From Betaproteobacteria bacterium (GTDB lineage Bacteria; Pseudomonadota; Gammaproteobacteria; Burkholderiales; Burkholderiaceae), in assembly GCA_018969885.1 (NCBI GenBank), contig JAGWXN010000106.1, positions 1 through 10,172 of the forward strand: DNA of 10,172 nt, in the 5' to 3' direction. Of the stretch, positions 1 through 6,305 are shown in pieces. The notes beneath the pieces are model-generated. The model searched no databases. It was not told where the DNA came from and was given only the letters and a program-made list of their open reading frames with translations. The position numbers were made by a program, and so were the translations under genes. Within the stretch, counting starts at the first letter, position 1. Each line of letters opens with the position of its first letter.

Positions 1-692
1 ACCATCCAGCGCTGTGCCCGCGCTAGCGCACGCTGGAGCGCAGCAATGGGCTGCCGATGCTGCGTGAGCGTGCGCCGTGCAGTAATGAAGGTGGTGTAGC
101 AACAGGGGCCGCGAGTGCTCGCTGCATACACCACCGAAGCGAACCGGTCGCGCTCGAGCTGGCTAACGTAGGGTTCGAACAGCTGGATGACATCGACCGC
201 GCCATTACGAAGCGCCTCGATCTGAGCGGTCATGGATAAGCCCTGTACCACCTGCCCGGCCGCCACCATGTGAGCCGGATCCATCCCGGCATTGCGCAGA
301 TCCTGTTGCAGACACAACCAGGGCGTGGGCACTTCAGAAACCACCGACAGGCGAAGCGAGGCCAGATCCGGCATCGACATCTGTCCGCCATGACGGGTGG
401 CATCGTCAGCGCGCATCATGAGGAGAAAGGGATCACGCCCCACCACTTCGCCCAGGCAGAGCAGGGACGCATCGTCGTCGGGCAAGCGATCGCGGTCGCG
501 GAGCACCCGCATCGGCCCCCCCCAAGTGAGATCAACATCGCCCGCACGAACCGCATCGATGGCGCCCCCGGGTCCACCTGGCGGCAGCCACTCGATTGTC
601 AGATTCTCGTGCTGCGCGAAGTCGCCGGCCTGCAGCGCGTAAAGCGGCGCGTAGAACAGCGCCTCGAAATTTTCGGCGATTCGCAGCCGCAT
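1..692 (-). CDS. NMT1/THI5-like (SsuA-type) substrate-binding-fold protein without signal peptide, 3'-truncated by window edge
   Basis: The ATG at 692-690 opens a frame that stays open for 230 codons to the window edge, so the C-terminus is missing. The translation begins MRLRIAENFEALFYAPLYAL and reads like periplasmic-binding-protein type II domains of the NMT1/THI5/SsuA group: an early FYAPLYA helix, a TWGGPMRV segment (residues 56-63), SEVPTPWLCLQ (119-129), a VIQLFEPY segment (168-175) and GPCCYTTFITA (195-205). Transport-linked members carry a Sec signal peptide; this one starts directly in the domain, and an in-frame TGA at 707-705, five codons upstream, rules out an N-terminal extension. 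It is therefore probably cytoplasmic. The start codon overlaps the permease stop codon by one base (TGATG), implying translational coupling; no clear Shine-Dalgarno is seen. Ligand unknown. It could be a sensor or a THI5-like pyrimidine enzyme rather than a transporter subunit. A G8 tract lies at codons 57-59. Confidence 0.8.
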   Translation of the reverse strand, partial: MRLRIAENFEALFYAPLYALQAGDFAQHENLTIEWLPPGGPGGAIDAVRAGDVDLTWGGPMRVLRDRDRLPDDDASLLCLGEVVGRDPFLLMMRADDATRHGGQMSMPDLASLRLSVVSEVPTPWLCLQQDLRNAGMDPAHMVAAGQVVQGLSMTAQIEALRNGAVDVIQLFEPYVSQLERDRFASVVYAASTRGPCCYTTFITARRTLTQHRQPIAALQRALARAQRWM

Positions 693-2041
693 CAGCGGCG
701 ACGCTCAGCAACCGAAAGCGCGACCAGGGCGACCAGTCCGACCACCATCACGCCCAGCGAAACATGAACGGCGTTGCGGCTTGCGGCATACATGATGCTC
801 GAGTAAGCCAGCCACGCACACGAGGCGCAAAACACCAAGGGTGTGAACGGGTACCAGGGCACGCGAAACTCATCGCCGCCCGAGGGCGCGCGACGCAGGA
901 TGAAGACTGCAATGCCCACCATCAGCAGAAAGCTCCAGAACACCGGCGCCGTGAATTCCACCATGGCCTCAAACCCATCGTGCTGCCACAGGCCAAAGAC
1001 CACCAGGGCGACGCTCACAGCGCCCTGCACCAGCAGCGCAGGCACCGGCATGCCGGCCGACTCGTTCCAGCGTCCCATGAAGCGAAGCGCTTTCCAATCG
1101 AGCCCCAGCGCAAAGTTGCTTCGCGCACCCACGATCATGGTGGCGTTGATGCTGGTGAGGGCAGCAAGCGCCACGAACAGCCCGAGCGCCTTCTGGCCCA
1201 GCGGCCCGAACGCGGCGCCCATGACATCGGCGGCGGCGGCTTTCGACTGTGCAAGACCCTTCAAACCCAGGCCGTGGATGAGCGCAAGATTCACCAGCAG
1301 ATAAATGCCGGTGATCACGAGCAGGCTCACAATGATGATGCCCACGATTCGTCTCGGTCCGCCCGCCACTTCCGCTGAGATATAGGCTGCTTCGTTCCAA
1401 CCACCAAAGGTGAGCAGCACAAAGACCAGCGCCAGACCCGCCATGCCCAGTGCCGGTGTTGAACTGAACATGGGTGGCGTGGCGTCAGCCGGGGCGCTCA
1501 CCGAAAAACCGGCGATCACTACCGCGAAAAGGCCGGCCACTTCAAACACCGCCAGCACGGTCTGCACTCGGCCCGACGCCTGCAGTCCGATCAGATTAAC
1601 CAGAGTGAGCACCACCACAATGCCAATCGCCCAAATGGCCGATGAGTGTGCCCCCAGGCTGATCACCTTGCTCATGTAGTCGCCAAACACGAAAGCGAGC
1701 AGCGCGATCGAGCCAGTATTGATCACTGCCGCCTTCGCCCAGGCGTAGAGAAACGCCAGATGCCGGCCATAGGCGAGCTCGAGAAAGTGGTAGTCGCCCC
1801 CGGCATGAGCATGCCGCGTGGAGAGCTCGGCATAGCAGAGCGCACCTGCGATGGAAATGAGGGCACCGGCCACCCAGATGGAGAGCGCCCATCCAACATC
1901 GCCGCTCACGCCAGCCACCATCGAAGGTGTCTTGAAAATACCGGCACCAATGACGATGCCCACGATGATCGCGACGGCTGCGTAGGGGCGCAAGAGCCTC
2001 GCGGGCTGGCCGGCGCCAGCCCCGGTAACACTCGAATTCAT
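692..2041 (-). CDS. APC-superfamily amino acid permease (LAT/SteT-like), 449 aa
   Basis: This is an inner-membrane amino acid transporter of the amino acid-polyamine-organocation superfamily. The protein is highly hydrophobic with about 12 predicted membrane segments. TM1 carries the unwound-helix motif GIVIGAGIFKTPS (residues 28-40), the GxG substrate-binding signature of the family. TM2 ends in CYAELST (69-75), TM6 has TFGGWNEAAYISAEV (211-225), typical of L-type/SteT-like exchangers, and ARSNFALG (306-313) marks the loop near TM8. The length of 449 aa is normal and the gene looks intact. The substrate cannot be read from sequence; neutral amino acids or related compounds are the family norm. 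It starts 21 bases after the stop of the exported methyltransferase gene and ends overlapping the start of the substrate-binding-like gene, so the three probably form one transcript. No convincing ribosome-binding site precedes the ATG, so the start (MNSSVTG) is likely but not certain. Confidence 0.9.
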   Translation of the reverse strand: MNSSVTGAGAGQPARLLRPYAAVAIIVGIVIGAGIFKTPSMVAGVSGDVGWALSIWVAGALISIAGALCYAELSTRHAHAGGDYHFLELAYGRHLAFLYAWAKAAVINTGSIALLAFVFGDYMSKVISLGAHSSAIWAIGIVVVLTLVNLIGLQASGRVQTVLAVFEVAGLFAVVIAGFSVSAPADATPPMFSSTPALGMAGLALVFVLLTFGGWNEAAYISAEVAGGPRRIVGIIIVSLLVITGIYLLVNLALIHGLGLKGLAQSKAAAADVMGAAFGPLGQKALGLFVALAALTSINATMIVGARSNFALGLDWKALRFMGRWNESAGMPVPALLVQGAVSVALVVFGLWQHDGFEAMVEFTAPVFWSFLLMVGIAVFILRRAPSGGDEFRVPWYPFTPLVFCASCAWLAYSSIMYAASRNAVHVSLGVMVVGLVALVALSVAERRR

Positions 2042-2062
2042 GACGGGTTCGGTGCGAAGGCG

Positions 2063-2941
2063 TTACTTGGGAACGCGACGCCCTTCAAAGCCGTTGCTCG
2101 AGTAAAGGCCGACCTGACCTTTAAGCGTGCCCGCGTCGGTGTAATTTGCCTTCACGACCTGCAGCTGCCCGGTGGACGGTGCGAGATAGCGAAACTGCAG
2201 CTCTGCCCCTTCAAGCCGCGGGTCAAGCAAGGGTTGCGTTTTATCGCCCAGGGTGATGGTTCCGCCCACGCGCTGGTACTTCTGCGTGAGATTGAGCCTC
2301 ACGTTCGCCTGGCCGTCCATGCCGTCGAGGTTCCATTGCCCCTCCACCTGAGCCGGTACGATCCAGAAGTAGCCAGAGCTGCCACCGAACCCACTGGCAC
2401 TGGCGCTAAAGACCTGATCGGGTTCCCAATCGCCCATCGTGAAGGAATTCGTGACCAGGCGCGTGCCGGGTCGCATCTTGAGCAGCGTGGGGCGCAGCCG
2501 GAGATTCAGCTCGGGCAGCAGATACATCGAGATGACCGTCGCCTTCGAGAAGTCTTCCTTGAAGATGTCACCGTTGATGATGGTCACGCGGTCCGACACC
2601 CCCGCGCGCTCGGCGTTGCGCTTAGCGAGTGCTGCCATGTCGGGGTTGAACTCGATGCCAACAGCGCGTGCGCCGTGGATGCGCGCGGCCGTGATCGCGA
2701 TCTTGCCGTCGCCTGCACCCAGGTCGAACAGAAGGTCGTCCTTGGTCACCTTGGCGACTTCGAGCATCCGCCGAACCAGGTCGTCGTTGGTGGGCACCCA
2801 GACCACGTCTTTGCCGGACTGTCCGACCTGGGGCTGATATTTGTCATCGCCCGACTGGGCGTTGGCCTGCAAGCCAATGGCGGCAAACAGGAGCGCTGCA
2901 AGGCCTGAGCGCAGCAGGCGGGTAGCGGCAGATGCATTCAT
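2063..2941 (-). CDS. Exported class I SAM-dependent methyltransferase with C-terminal beta-rich domain, 292 aa
   Basis: The start at 2941 (MNASAATRLL) is chosen because AGGAAGA lies just upstream and because it opens a good Sec signal peptide: Arg at 8 and 11, hydrophobic core at about 13-24, cleavage after ANA at residue 28. The mature protein then has a Rossmann-fold methyltransferase: motif I LFDLGAGDGK (71-80), acidic motif II residue E97 in VGIEF, NGDIF (123-127), and a motif IV-like ISMYLLPELN (137-146). The layout resembles lysine methyltransferases of the FAM173/ATPSC-KMT type, where a helix ending in VPT..DLVRRMLE precedes motif I. Residues of about 200-292 form a separate beta-rich segment (GQWNLDGMDG onward) that I do not recognise. 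First gene of a minus-strand set with the permease and the binding-like protein. Target unknown. The oddity is export of an enzyme whose cofactor, SAM, is made in the cytoplasm. A longer reading from 3145 is possible but would bury the signal peptide and has no coding support. Confidence 0.85.
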   Translation of the reverse strand: MNASAATRLLRSGLAALLFAAIGLQANAQSGDDKYQPQVGQSGKDVVWVPTNDDLVRRMLEVAKVTKDDLLFDLGAGDGKIAITAARIHGARAVGIEFNPDMAALAKRNAERAGVSDRVTIINGDIFKEDFSKATVISMYLLPELNLRLRPTLLKMRPGTRLVTNSFTMGDWEPDQVFSASASGFGGSSGYFWIVPAQVEGQWNLDGMDGQANVRLNLTQKYQRVGGTITLGDKTQPLLDPRLEGAELQFRYLAPSTGQLQVVKANYTDAGTLKGQVGLYSSNGFEGRRVPK

Positions 2942-2948
2942 GTCCGGT

Positions 2949-2955
2949 TCTTCCT
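2949..2955 (-). promoter_or_regulatory. Ribosome-binding site of the exported methyltransferase
   Basis: On the minus strand the bases read AGGAAGA, 7 bases before the ATG at 2941-2939. This decides the start in favour of the 292-residue form with signal peptide over the longer upstream reading. Confidence 0.75.
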
Positions 2956-3064
2956 GGGGTCGTGGGACAGGTGACGGGTGAGTGTGGCTGGCGTAGCGGC
3001 AGAGGGAGGGCACCGCGGCTTGACCCGCTTGGTTGCCTTCCATCCGCACGGGGCGACATCTTGA

Positions 3065-3105
3065 ACCCTGACGCAGCCGCCGGCAAGTATGCCGGAAATC
3101 AGGGT
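3065..3105. repeat. Nested inverted repeat in the divergent intergenic region
   Basis: Outer arms ACCCTGA (3065-3071) and TCAGGGT (3099-3105) are perfect 7-bp complements. Inside them, CCGGCA (3080-3085) and TGCCGG (3090-3095) form a second perfect 6-bp pair around the 4-base loop AGTA. The arms are separated by 8 bases on the left and 3 on the right. It could be a folded leader in either transcript or a composite operator; sequence alone cannot tell. Confidence 0.65.
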
Positions 3106-3144
3106 CGGGACAGGCCGGCCGCACACCGGGCGAGACGCAAGCCA

Positions 3145-3156
3145 CCGGACGTCCGG
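3145..3156. promoter_or_regulatory. Candidate operator: 12-bp perfect palindrome CCGGACGTCCGG
   Basis: A perfect palindrome with no spacer ends 8 bases before the TATGCT hexamer at 3165, so a protein bound here would cover the spacer and -35 region of the dehydrogenase promoter. Fatty-acyl or acyl-CoA-responsive TetR-family repressors often bind such sites, but no regulator gene is in the window and the assignment is inference. Confidence 0.4.
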
Positions 3157-3164
3157 GGCGCTGT

Positions 3165-3170
3165 TATGCT
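3165..3170 (+). promoter_or_regulatory. Possible -10 element of the acyl-CoA dehydrogenase operon
   Basis: TATGCT matches four of six consensus -10 positions and would place the transcript start near 3177, about 19 bases before the chosen ATG at 3196. No good -35 hexamer is found at the right distance, which would fit an activator-dependent or weak promoter. The same bases include the alternative ATG at 3166, so if this promoter is real the 3196 start is the one used. Confidence 0.35.
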
Positions 3171-3195
3171 TGCCTCCCTTTCGTCAAGCACTCCC

Positions 3196-4356
3196 ATGAC
3201 ACAACTTGCCGGATTTGAACCCGCCGCCATTCCGGCGGAAGACGAGGCGCTGCGCCCTGAGGTGCGCGCCTTCCTCGCACACCACCTGGCGGGCCTATCG
3301 GCCGAAGCGCGGGCCCGTTCATGGTCGGGATACGATCCCGCATTCAGCCGGGCGCTAGGTGCGCGGGGCTGGCTGGGCATCACCCTGCCGCCCGAATACG
3401 GCGGCGGTGGCCGGAGCGCCTACGCGCGCTATGTGCTGGTTGAGGAATTCCTCTGCGCGGGGGCCCCAGTGGGATCGCACTGGATCGCCGACCGGCAAAG
3501 CGGGCCCTTGATCCTCAAGTACGGCACTGAAGAGCAAAGACGATTTCACCTGCCTCGCATCTGTCGCGGTGAATCGTTTTTCTGCATCGGCATGAGCGAG
3601 CCCAGCTCGGGCTCCGACCTGGCCAGCATTCGAACGCGCGCCCGCCGCAACGACGCAGGCTGGGTGCTGAACGGCCGAAAAATCTGGACCACCAACGCGC
3701 ATCACAGCCATTTCATGATTGCGCTGGTCCGCACATCGGGCGAACCGACCGATCGCCACGTCGGACTCTCGCAACTCATCGTTGACCTGTCTCGACCCGG
3801 GGTCACCGTGCGCCCCATCACCGACCTGACCGGCGACCGGCATTTCTGCGAAGTATTTTTTGATGACGTGCAACTGGGCCCGGAGGCCTTGATCGGCGCA
3901 GAAGGACAGGGCTGGGCGCAGGTCACCGCGGAACTGGCCTACGAGCGAAGCGGCCCCGAACGCATTTACTCCTCCATGGTGTTGTTCGACGAGTGGCTGG
4001 CCTGGATCCGCACGCCTGCGGGTCAAAGCCCAGGCGCCACGCGCCTCGCCGGCCGAATCGCCAGCCATCTCGCCCCCCTTCGCGCCATGTCGATTGCGGT
4101 GACCGCAAGGCTGGCGGCGGGCGAAAGCCCGGTGGTCGAGGCCGCGCTGGTCAAGGATCTGGGCACCACCCTTGAACAACAGATTCCGGCCTTGATCGCC
4201 GACGATCTCGCAAGCCGCGACGATCCGTCACAGGTGCCGGCCGAGTTGTTGGCCACGCTCGCCTACGTCACCCGGATCTCGCCCTCGTTTTCACTGCGGG
4301 GCGGCACGCGTGAAATTCTACGCGGCATGATCGCCCGCGGCCTGGGGCTGCGCTAA
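3196..4356 (+). CDS. Acyl-CoA dehydrogenase, larger subunit of a probable two-subunit enzyme, 386 aa
   Basis: The enzyme should oxidise an acyl-CoA to the trans-2-enoyl-CoA with FAD, passing electrons to ETF. The N-terminal helical domain runs to about residue 125 (GWLGITLPPEYGG at 58-70). The middle domain carries MSEPSSGSD (133-141) and KIWTTNAHH (162-170), the usual flavin and substrate contacts. A likely catalytic base is E250 in AYERSG, the place used by isovaleryl- and long-chain-type enzymes. The MCAD-type Glu of YEGT is replaced (RGGT at 368-371), and the R-E-Q-F-G flavin contact of the C-terminal domain is absent; both kinds of motif are partly supplied by the next gene. The start at 3196 is chosen because it sits next to the domain; an ATG at 3166 adds ten residues. 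Neither has a clear Shine-Dalgarno. First gene of a three-gene set. Acyl substrate unknown. Confidence 0.9.
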   Translation: MTQLAGFEPAAIPAEDEALRPEVRAFLAHHLAGLSAEARARSWSGYDPAFSRALGARGWLGITLPPEYGGGGRSAYARYVLVEEFLCAGAPVGSHWIADRQSGPLILKYGTEEQRRFHLPRICRGESFFCIGMSEPSSGSDLASIRTRARRNDAGWVLNGRKIWTTNAHHSHFMIALVRTSGEPTDRHVGLSQLIVDLSRPGVTVRPITDLTGDRHFCEVFFDDVQLGPEALIGAEGQGWAQVTAELAYERSGPERIYSSMVLFDEWLAWIRTPAGQSPGATRLAGRIASHLAPLRAMSIAVTARLAAGESPVVEAALVKDLGTTLEQQIPALIADDLASRDDPSQVPAELLATLAYVTRISPSFSLRGGTREILRGMIARGLGLR

Positions 4357-4389
4357 TGGCCCCCGTCCTGACCTCTGCCCCGACAGCCC

Positions 4390-4395
4390 AAGGAG
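4390..4395 (+). promoter_or_regulatory. Ribosome-binding site of the second acyl-CoA dehydrogenase gene
   Basis: AAGGAG stands 7 bases before the ATG at 4403, within the 46-base gap after the first dehydrogenase subunit. It is the strongest Shine-Dalgarno in the window and fixes the start. Confidence 0.8.
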
Positions 4396-4402
4396 CGCAC
4401 GT

Positions 4403-5452
4403 ATGGATTCGATGATCAGCGACGCGCTCGCAGCCCTTCTCGCCGACCGCTGCGGCGCCGACGTGGTACGCGCCATTGAATCGGGCGGTCCCGCCACTGA
4501 GCTCTGGCAGGCCATCTCCGAGGCCGGTTTCGCCGATGCCATGGTGAGCGAGGCACAGGGTGGTGCAGGGCTGTCGACCGAGGCCGTCGCAGGCTGCTGG
4601 ATGCTCGCGGGGCGGCACGCGGTTCCCCTGCCGTTGTCCGAAACCATGATCGCCCGTGCGATCCTCACCGAGCAGGCCATCACTGTCCCCGACACCCCGA
4701 TCGCGCTCGGCATCGGGCATCCCACGCCCGCCGGCACGTTGCGCGCGGCCGGTGTCAGCGGCGGCCGCACTGCGGGCGCTGTGCTCGTCACTGCAGCAGG
4801 CGACACCCGGCTCCTCGATACCGCCAGCGCTCGCAGCGAGCGGTGCGCTTTTGAACTCGACCTCACGCTCGAGTGGCCAGAATCTGCCTGGGCTGGGGCG
4901 CCGCGCCTGCCTGTGAGCCTGGACACCCGGCTCGCCCAGGCTCTGGTCCTGTCGCTTCAGATCGCCGGCGCGCTCGATGCTGTGTTCCGGCGGTCGCTCG
5001 CCTGGGCCAATGAGCGCGAGCAGTTCGGTAAACCCATCGGCAAGTTTCAGGCAATCCAGCACCAGCTCGCGCTGATGGCCGAAGAGTCGTTTGCGGCCAC
5101 TATGGCGGCGCGTATCGCCTGCCTCCCCGAGCCAAACCGCGCCGCCTTGGCGACCGCTTCGCCTGGGTTGATCGGCGTTCTGGCCGGTATCGCACCGCTG
5201 CGCGTCGCGACGGCGAAAGCACGTACGAGCGAAGCCGCGTTACAGGTTGCACAGATGGCCCATGCCGTCCACGGCGCCATTGGCTTCACGCATGAATTCG
5301 ACCTGCAGATCCTCACCCGCCGACTTCATGCCTGGCGGCAGACCGCAGGCAGCGAATCAGCCTGGCACGACCAGATCGGCCGCGCCCTGCTGTCGCCCGA
5401 GACCACTTCACTTGATCTGCTGCGGATGACCACCGACGTCGTCGCGGGTTAA
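4403..5452 (+). CDS. Acyl-CoA dehydrogenase, smaller degenerate subunit, 349 aa
   Basis: This is a shortened acyl-CoA dehydrogenase homologue (family members are usually about 380-400 aa). The N-terminal domain is recognisable (LWQAISEAGFADAMVSE at 34-50, then GGAGLS), but the middle beta-domain is reduced and has neither the S/TEP..GSD motif nor the K-W-T/I-T motif. The C-terminal domain keeps ANEREQFGKPIGKFQAIQHQ (202-221), in which R205 and the Gln residues contact FAD across the subunit interface, and HGAIGFTHEFDL (290-301), the second flavin-contact segment. No Glu stands at the usual catalytic-base positions. Together with the preceding gene, which retains exactly what is lost here, this suggests a heteromeric alpha2beta2 dehydrogenase like the ChsE-type enzymes of steroid side-chain degradation. 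It lies 46 bases after the first subunit and 48 before the crotonase gene, on the same strand. Confidence 0.88.
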   Translation: MDSMISDALAALLADRCGADVVRAIESGGPATELWQAISEAGFADAMVSEAQGGAGLSTEAVAGCWMLAGRHAVPLPLSETMIARAILTEQAITVPDTPIALGIGHPTPAGTLRAAGVSGGRTAGAVLVTAAGDTRLLDTASARSERCAFELDLTLEWPESAWAGAPRLPVSLDTRLAQALVLSLQIAGALDAVFRRSLAWANEREQFGKPIGKFQAIQHQLALMAEESFAATMAARIACLPEPNRAALATASPGLIGVLAGIAPLRVATAKARTSEAALQVAQMAHAVHGAIGFTHEFDLQILTRRLHAWRQTAGSESAWHDQIGRALLSPETTSLDLLRMTTDVVAG

Positions 5453-5488
5453 CCGGTTCGCATCCCGTCCGTTCTCAACGCCCTGTTC

Positions 5489-5493
5489 AGGAG
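5489..5493 (+). promoter_or_regulatory. Ribosome-binding site deciding a TTG start
   Basis: AGGAG lies 7 bases before the TTG at 5501. No in-frame ATG occurs nearby that would keep the N-terminal strand of the crotonase fold, so the site supports a non-ATG start. Confidence 0.75.
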
Positions 5494-5500
5494 ACTTCCC

Positions 5501-6292
5501 TTGACCGACTTCCTTCAGATCAGCCGCGACGGCGCGATCGTCACCTGGACCATGAATCACCCGGCCACGCGCAATGCGCTCACTGGCAACACGGCCGTCG
5601 CGGAGATCGTTGCAGCGGCCGCGGCCGCCGCCGCAGACCGGAGCGTGCGCGCCATCATCCTGACCGGCGCGGGGCCCGTGTTTTCCTCGGGCGGGAATGT
5701 GAAGGACATGGCCCGTTTCGCAGAGCCCGGCCTCGACGCCGACGCGGTGCGTAATGAATACCGCCATGGCATCCAGCGCATTCCCCGGGCCATGTGGGCA
5801 CTGGATGTGCCCATCATCGCAGCAGTCAACGGACCGGCGATTGGCGCAGGGCTCGATCTGGCCTGCATGTGCGACATGCGTATTTCGAGCGAGTCGGCCA
5901 CCTTCGCCGAGAGCTTTGTTCGAGTGGGTATCGTTCCTGGGGATGGCGGCGCATGGTTGCTGCCGCGCGCAGTGGGTGCAGCCAAGGCGGCTGAAATGGC
6001 CTTCACTGGCGACCCGATCAGCGCCGCCGAGGCCCTGGCCTGCGGGCTGATTTCCAGGGTGGTGCCAGCCGACTCACTGCTTGAAGAAGCCCGGGCACTT
6101 GCCGCTCGAATCGCCCGTAATCCGTCGGGCATTCTGCGTATGACCAAGCGGCTCTTGCGCGAAGCCGTGCACAACACGCTCGATTCGGTGCTTGAAACCT
6201 CAGCGGCTTATCAGTCGCTCGCGCACATGAGCGCCGACCACCACGAGGCCGTGCGCGCCTTCATCGAGAAACGGCCGCCGAAATTCTCCTGA
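5501..6292 (+). CDS. Enoyl-CoA hydratase/isomerase (crotonase) family protein, 263 aa, TTG start
   Basis: A normal-length crotonase-fold enzyme acting on a CoA thioester. The first oxyanion-hole segment is FSSGGNVKDM (61-70) and the second NGPAIGAGLDL (110-120). Against rat mitochondrial enoyl-CoA hydratase, catalytic E144 corresponds to D119 and E164 to F139; an Asp is present instead in VPGDGGAW (148), one place later than the catalytic Asp of PaaG- and dehalogenase-type members. The chemistry therefore cannot be assumed to be plain hydration; isomerisation or another crotonase reaction is possible. The C-terminal helices (MTKRLLREAVH, FIEKRPPKF) are typical. Translation starts at TTG 5501 behind AGGAG. 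It is the last gene of the plus-strand set, 48 bases after the small dehydrogenase subunit, and would naturally act on the enoyl-CoA made by that enzyme. It ends 7 bases from the convergent UxaA-family gene. Confidence 0.9.
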   Translation: MTDFLQISRDGAIVTWTMNHPATRNALTGNTAVAEIVAAAAAAAADRSVRAIILTGAGPVFSSGGNVKDMARFAEPGLDADAVRNEYRHGIQRIPRAMWALDVPIIAAVNGPAIGAGLDLACMCDMRISSESATFAESFVRVGIVPGDGGAWLLPRAVGAAKAAEMAFTGDPISAAEALACGLISRVVPADSLLEEARALAARIARNPSGILRMTKRLLREAVHNTLDSVLETSAAYQSLAHMSADHHEAVRAFIEKRPPKFS

Positions 6293-6305
6293 GCCTGGAT
6301 CAGGA
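6287..6305. terminator. Short inverted repeat at the convergent gene junction
   Basis: TCCTGA (6287-6292) and TCAGGA (6300-6305) are perfect 6-bp complements around the 7-base loop GCCTGGA. Each arm contains the TGA stop codon of one of the two convergent genes. It could fold in both transcripts, but the stem is short and has no U-tract, so a working bidirectional terminator is only a possibility. Confidence 0.35.

Larger units (their letters stand above)
2942..3195. promoter_or_regulatory. Divergent intergenic regulatory region
   Basis: These 254 bases separate the minus-strand methyltransferase set from the plus-strand acyl-CoA dehydrogenase set, so promoters for both should lie here. I see a nested inverted repeat (3065-3105), a 12-bp perfect palindrome (3145-3156) and a TATGCT -10-like hexamer (3165-3170). 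For the minus strand, TTGCCG (3084-3079) followed after 17 bases by CAAGAT (3061-3056) is a possible -35/-10 pair, which would leave a leader of roughly 100 bases. Promoter positions are inference by eye only. No convincing gene lies in this stretch. Confidence 0.6.

Noticed and set aside
692..695. Possible frameshift joining the permease and the binding-like protein into one fusion
   Set aside because: The permease ends at a normal family C-terminus and the next protein starts with a proper ATG overlapping the stop codon; ordinary coupled genes explain it.
270..1378. Plus-strand open frames (165 and 260 codons) at the left end
   Set aside because: They are opposite the binding-like protein and permease genes, which have clear family motifs; their translations are low-complexity Arg/His/Gln-rich.
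1646..2908. Plus-strand open frame of 420 codons opposite the permease and methyltransferase
   Set aside because: It spans two well-supported minus-strand genes and the gap between them, its translation has no recognisable domain and is rich in Arg, His and Gly, as expected for antisense of GC-rich genes.
2932..3195. Upstream extension of the first acyl-CoA dehydrogenase to 2932
   Set aside because: The added 88 residues run through the divergent promoter region, have no homology to the family N-terminus and start inside the methyltransferase gene.
3355..5062. Minus-strand open frames (274 and 264 codons) opposite the acyl-CoA dehydrogenase genes
   Set aside because: Antisense to strongly supported genes, without motifs; a by-product of high GC.
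5557..6177. Minus-strand 206-codon frame opposite the crotonase gene
   Set aside because: Ser/Ala/Arg-rich low-complexity translation opposite a gene with intact crotonase motifs.
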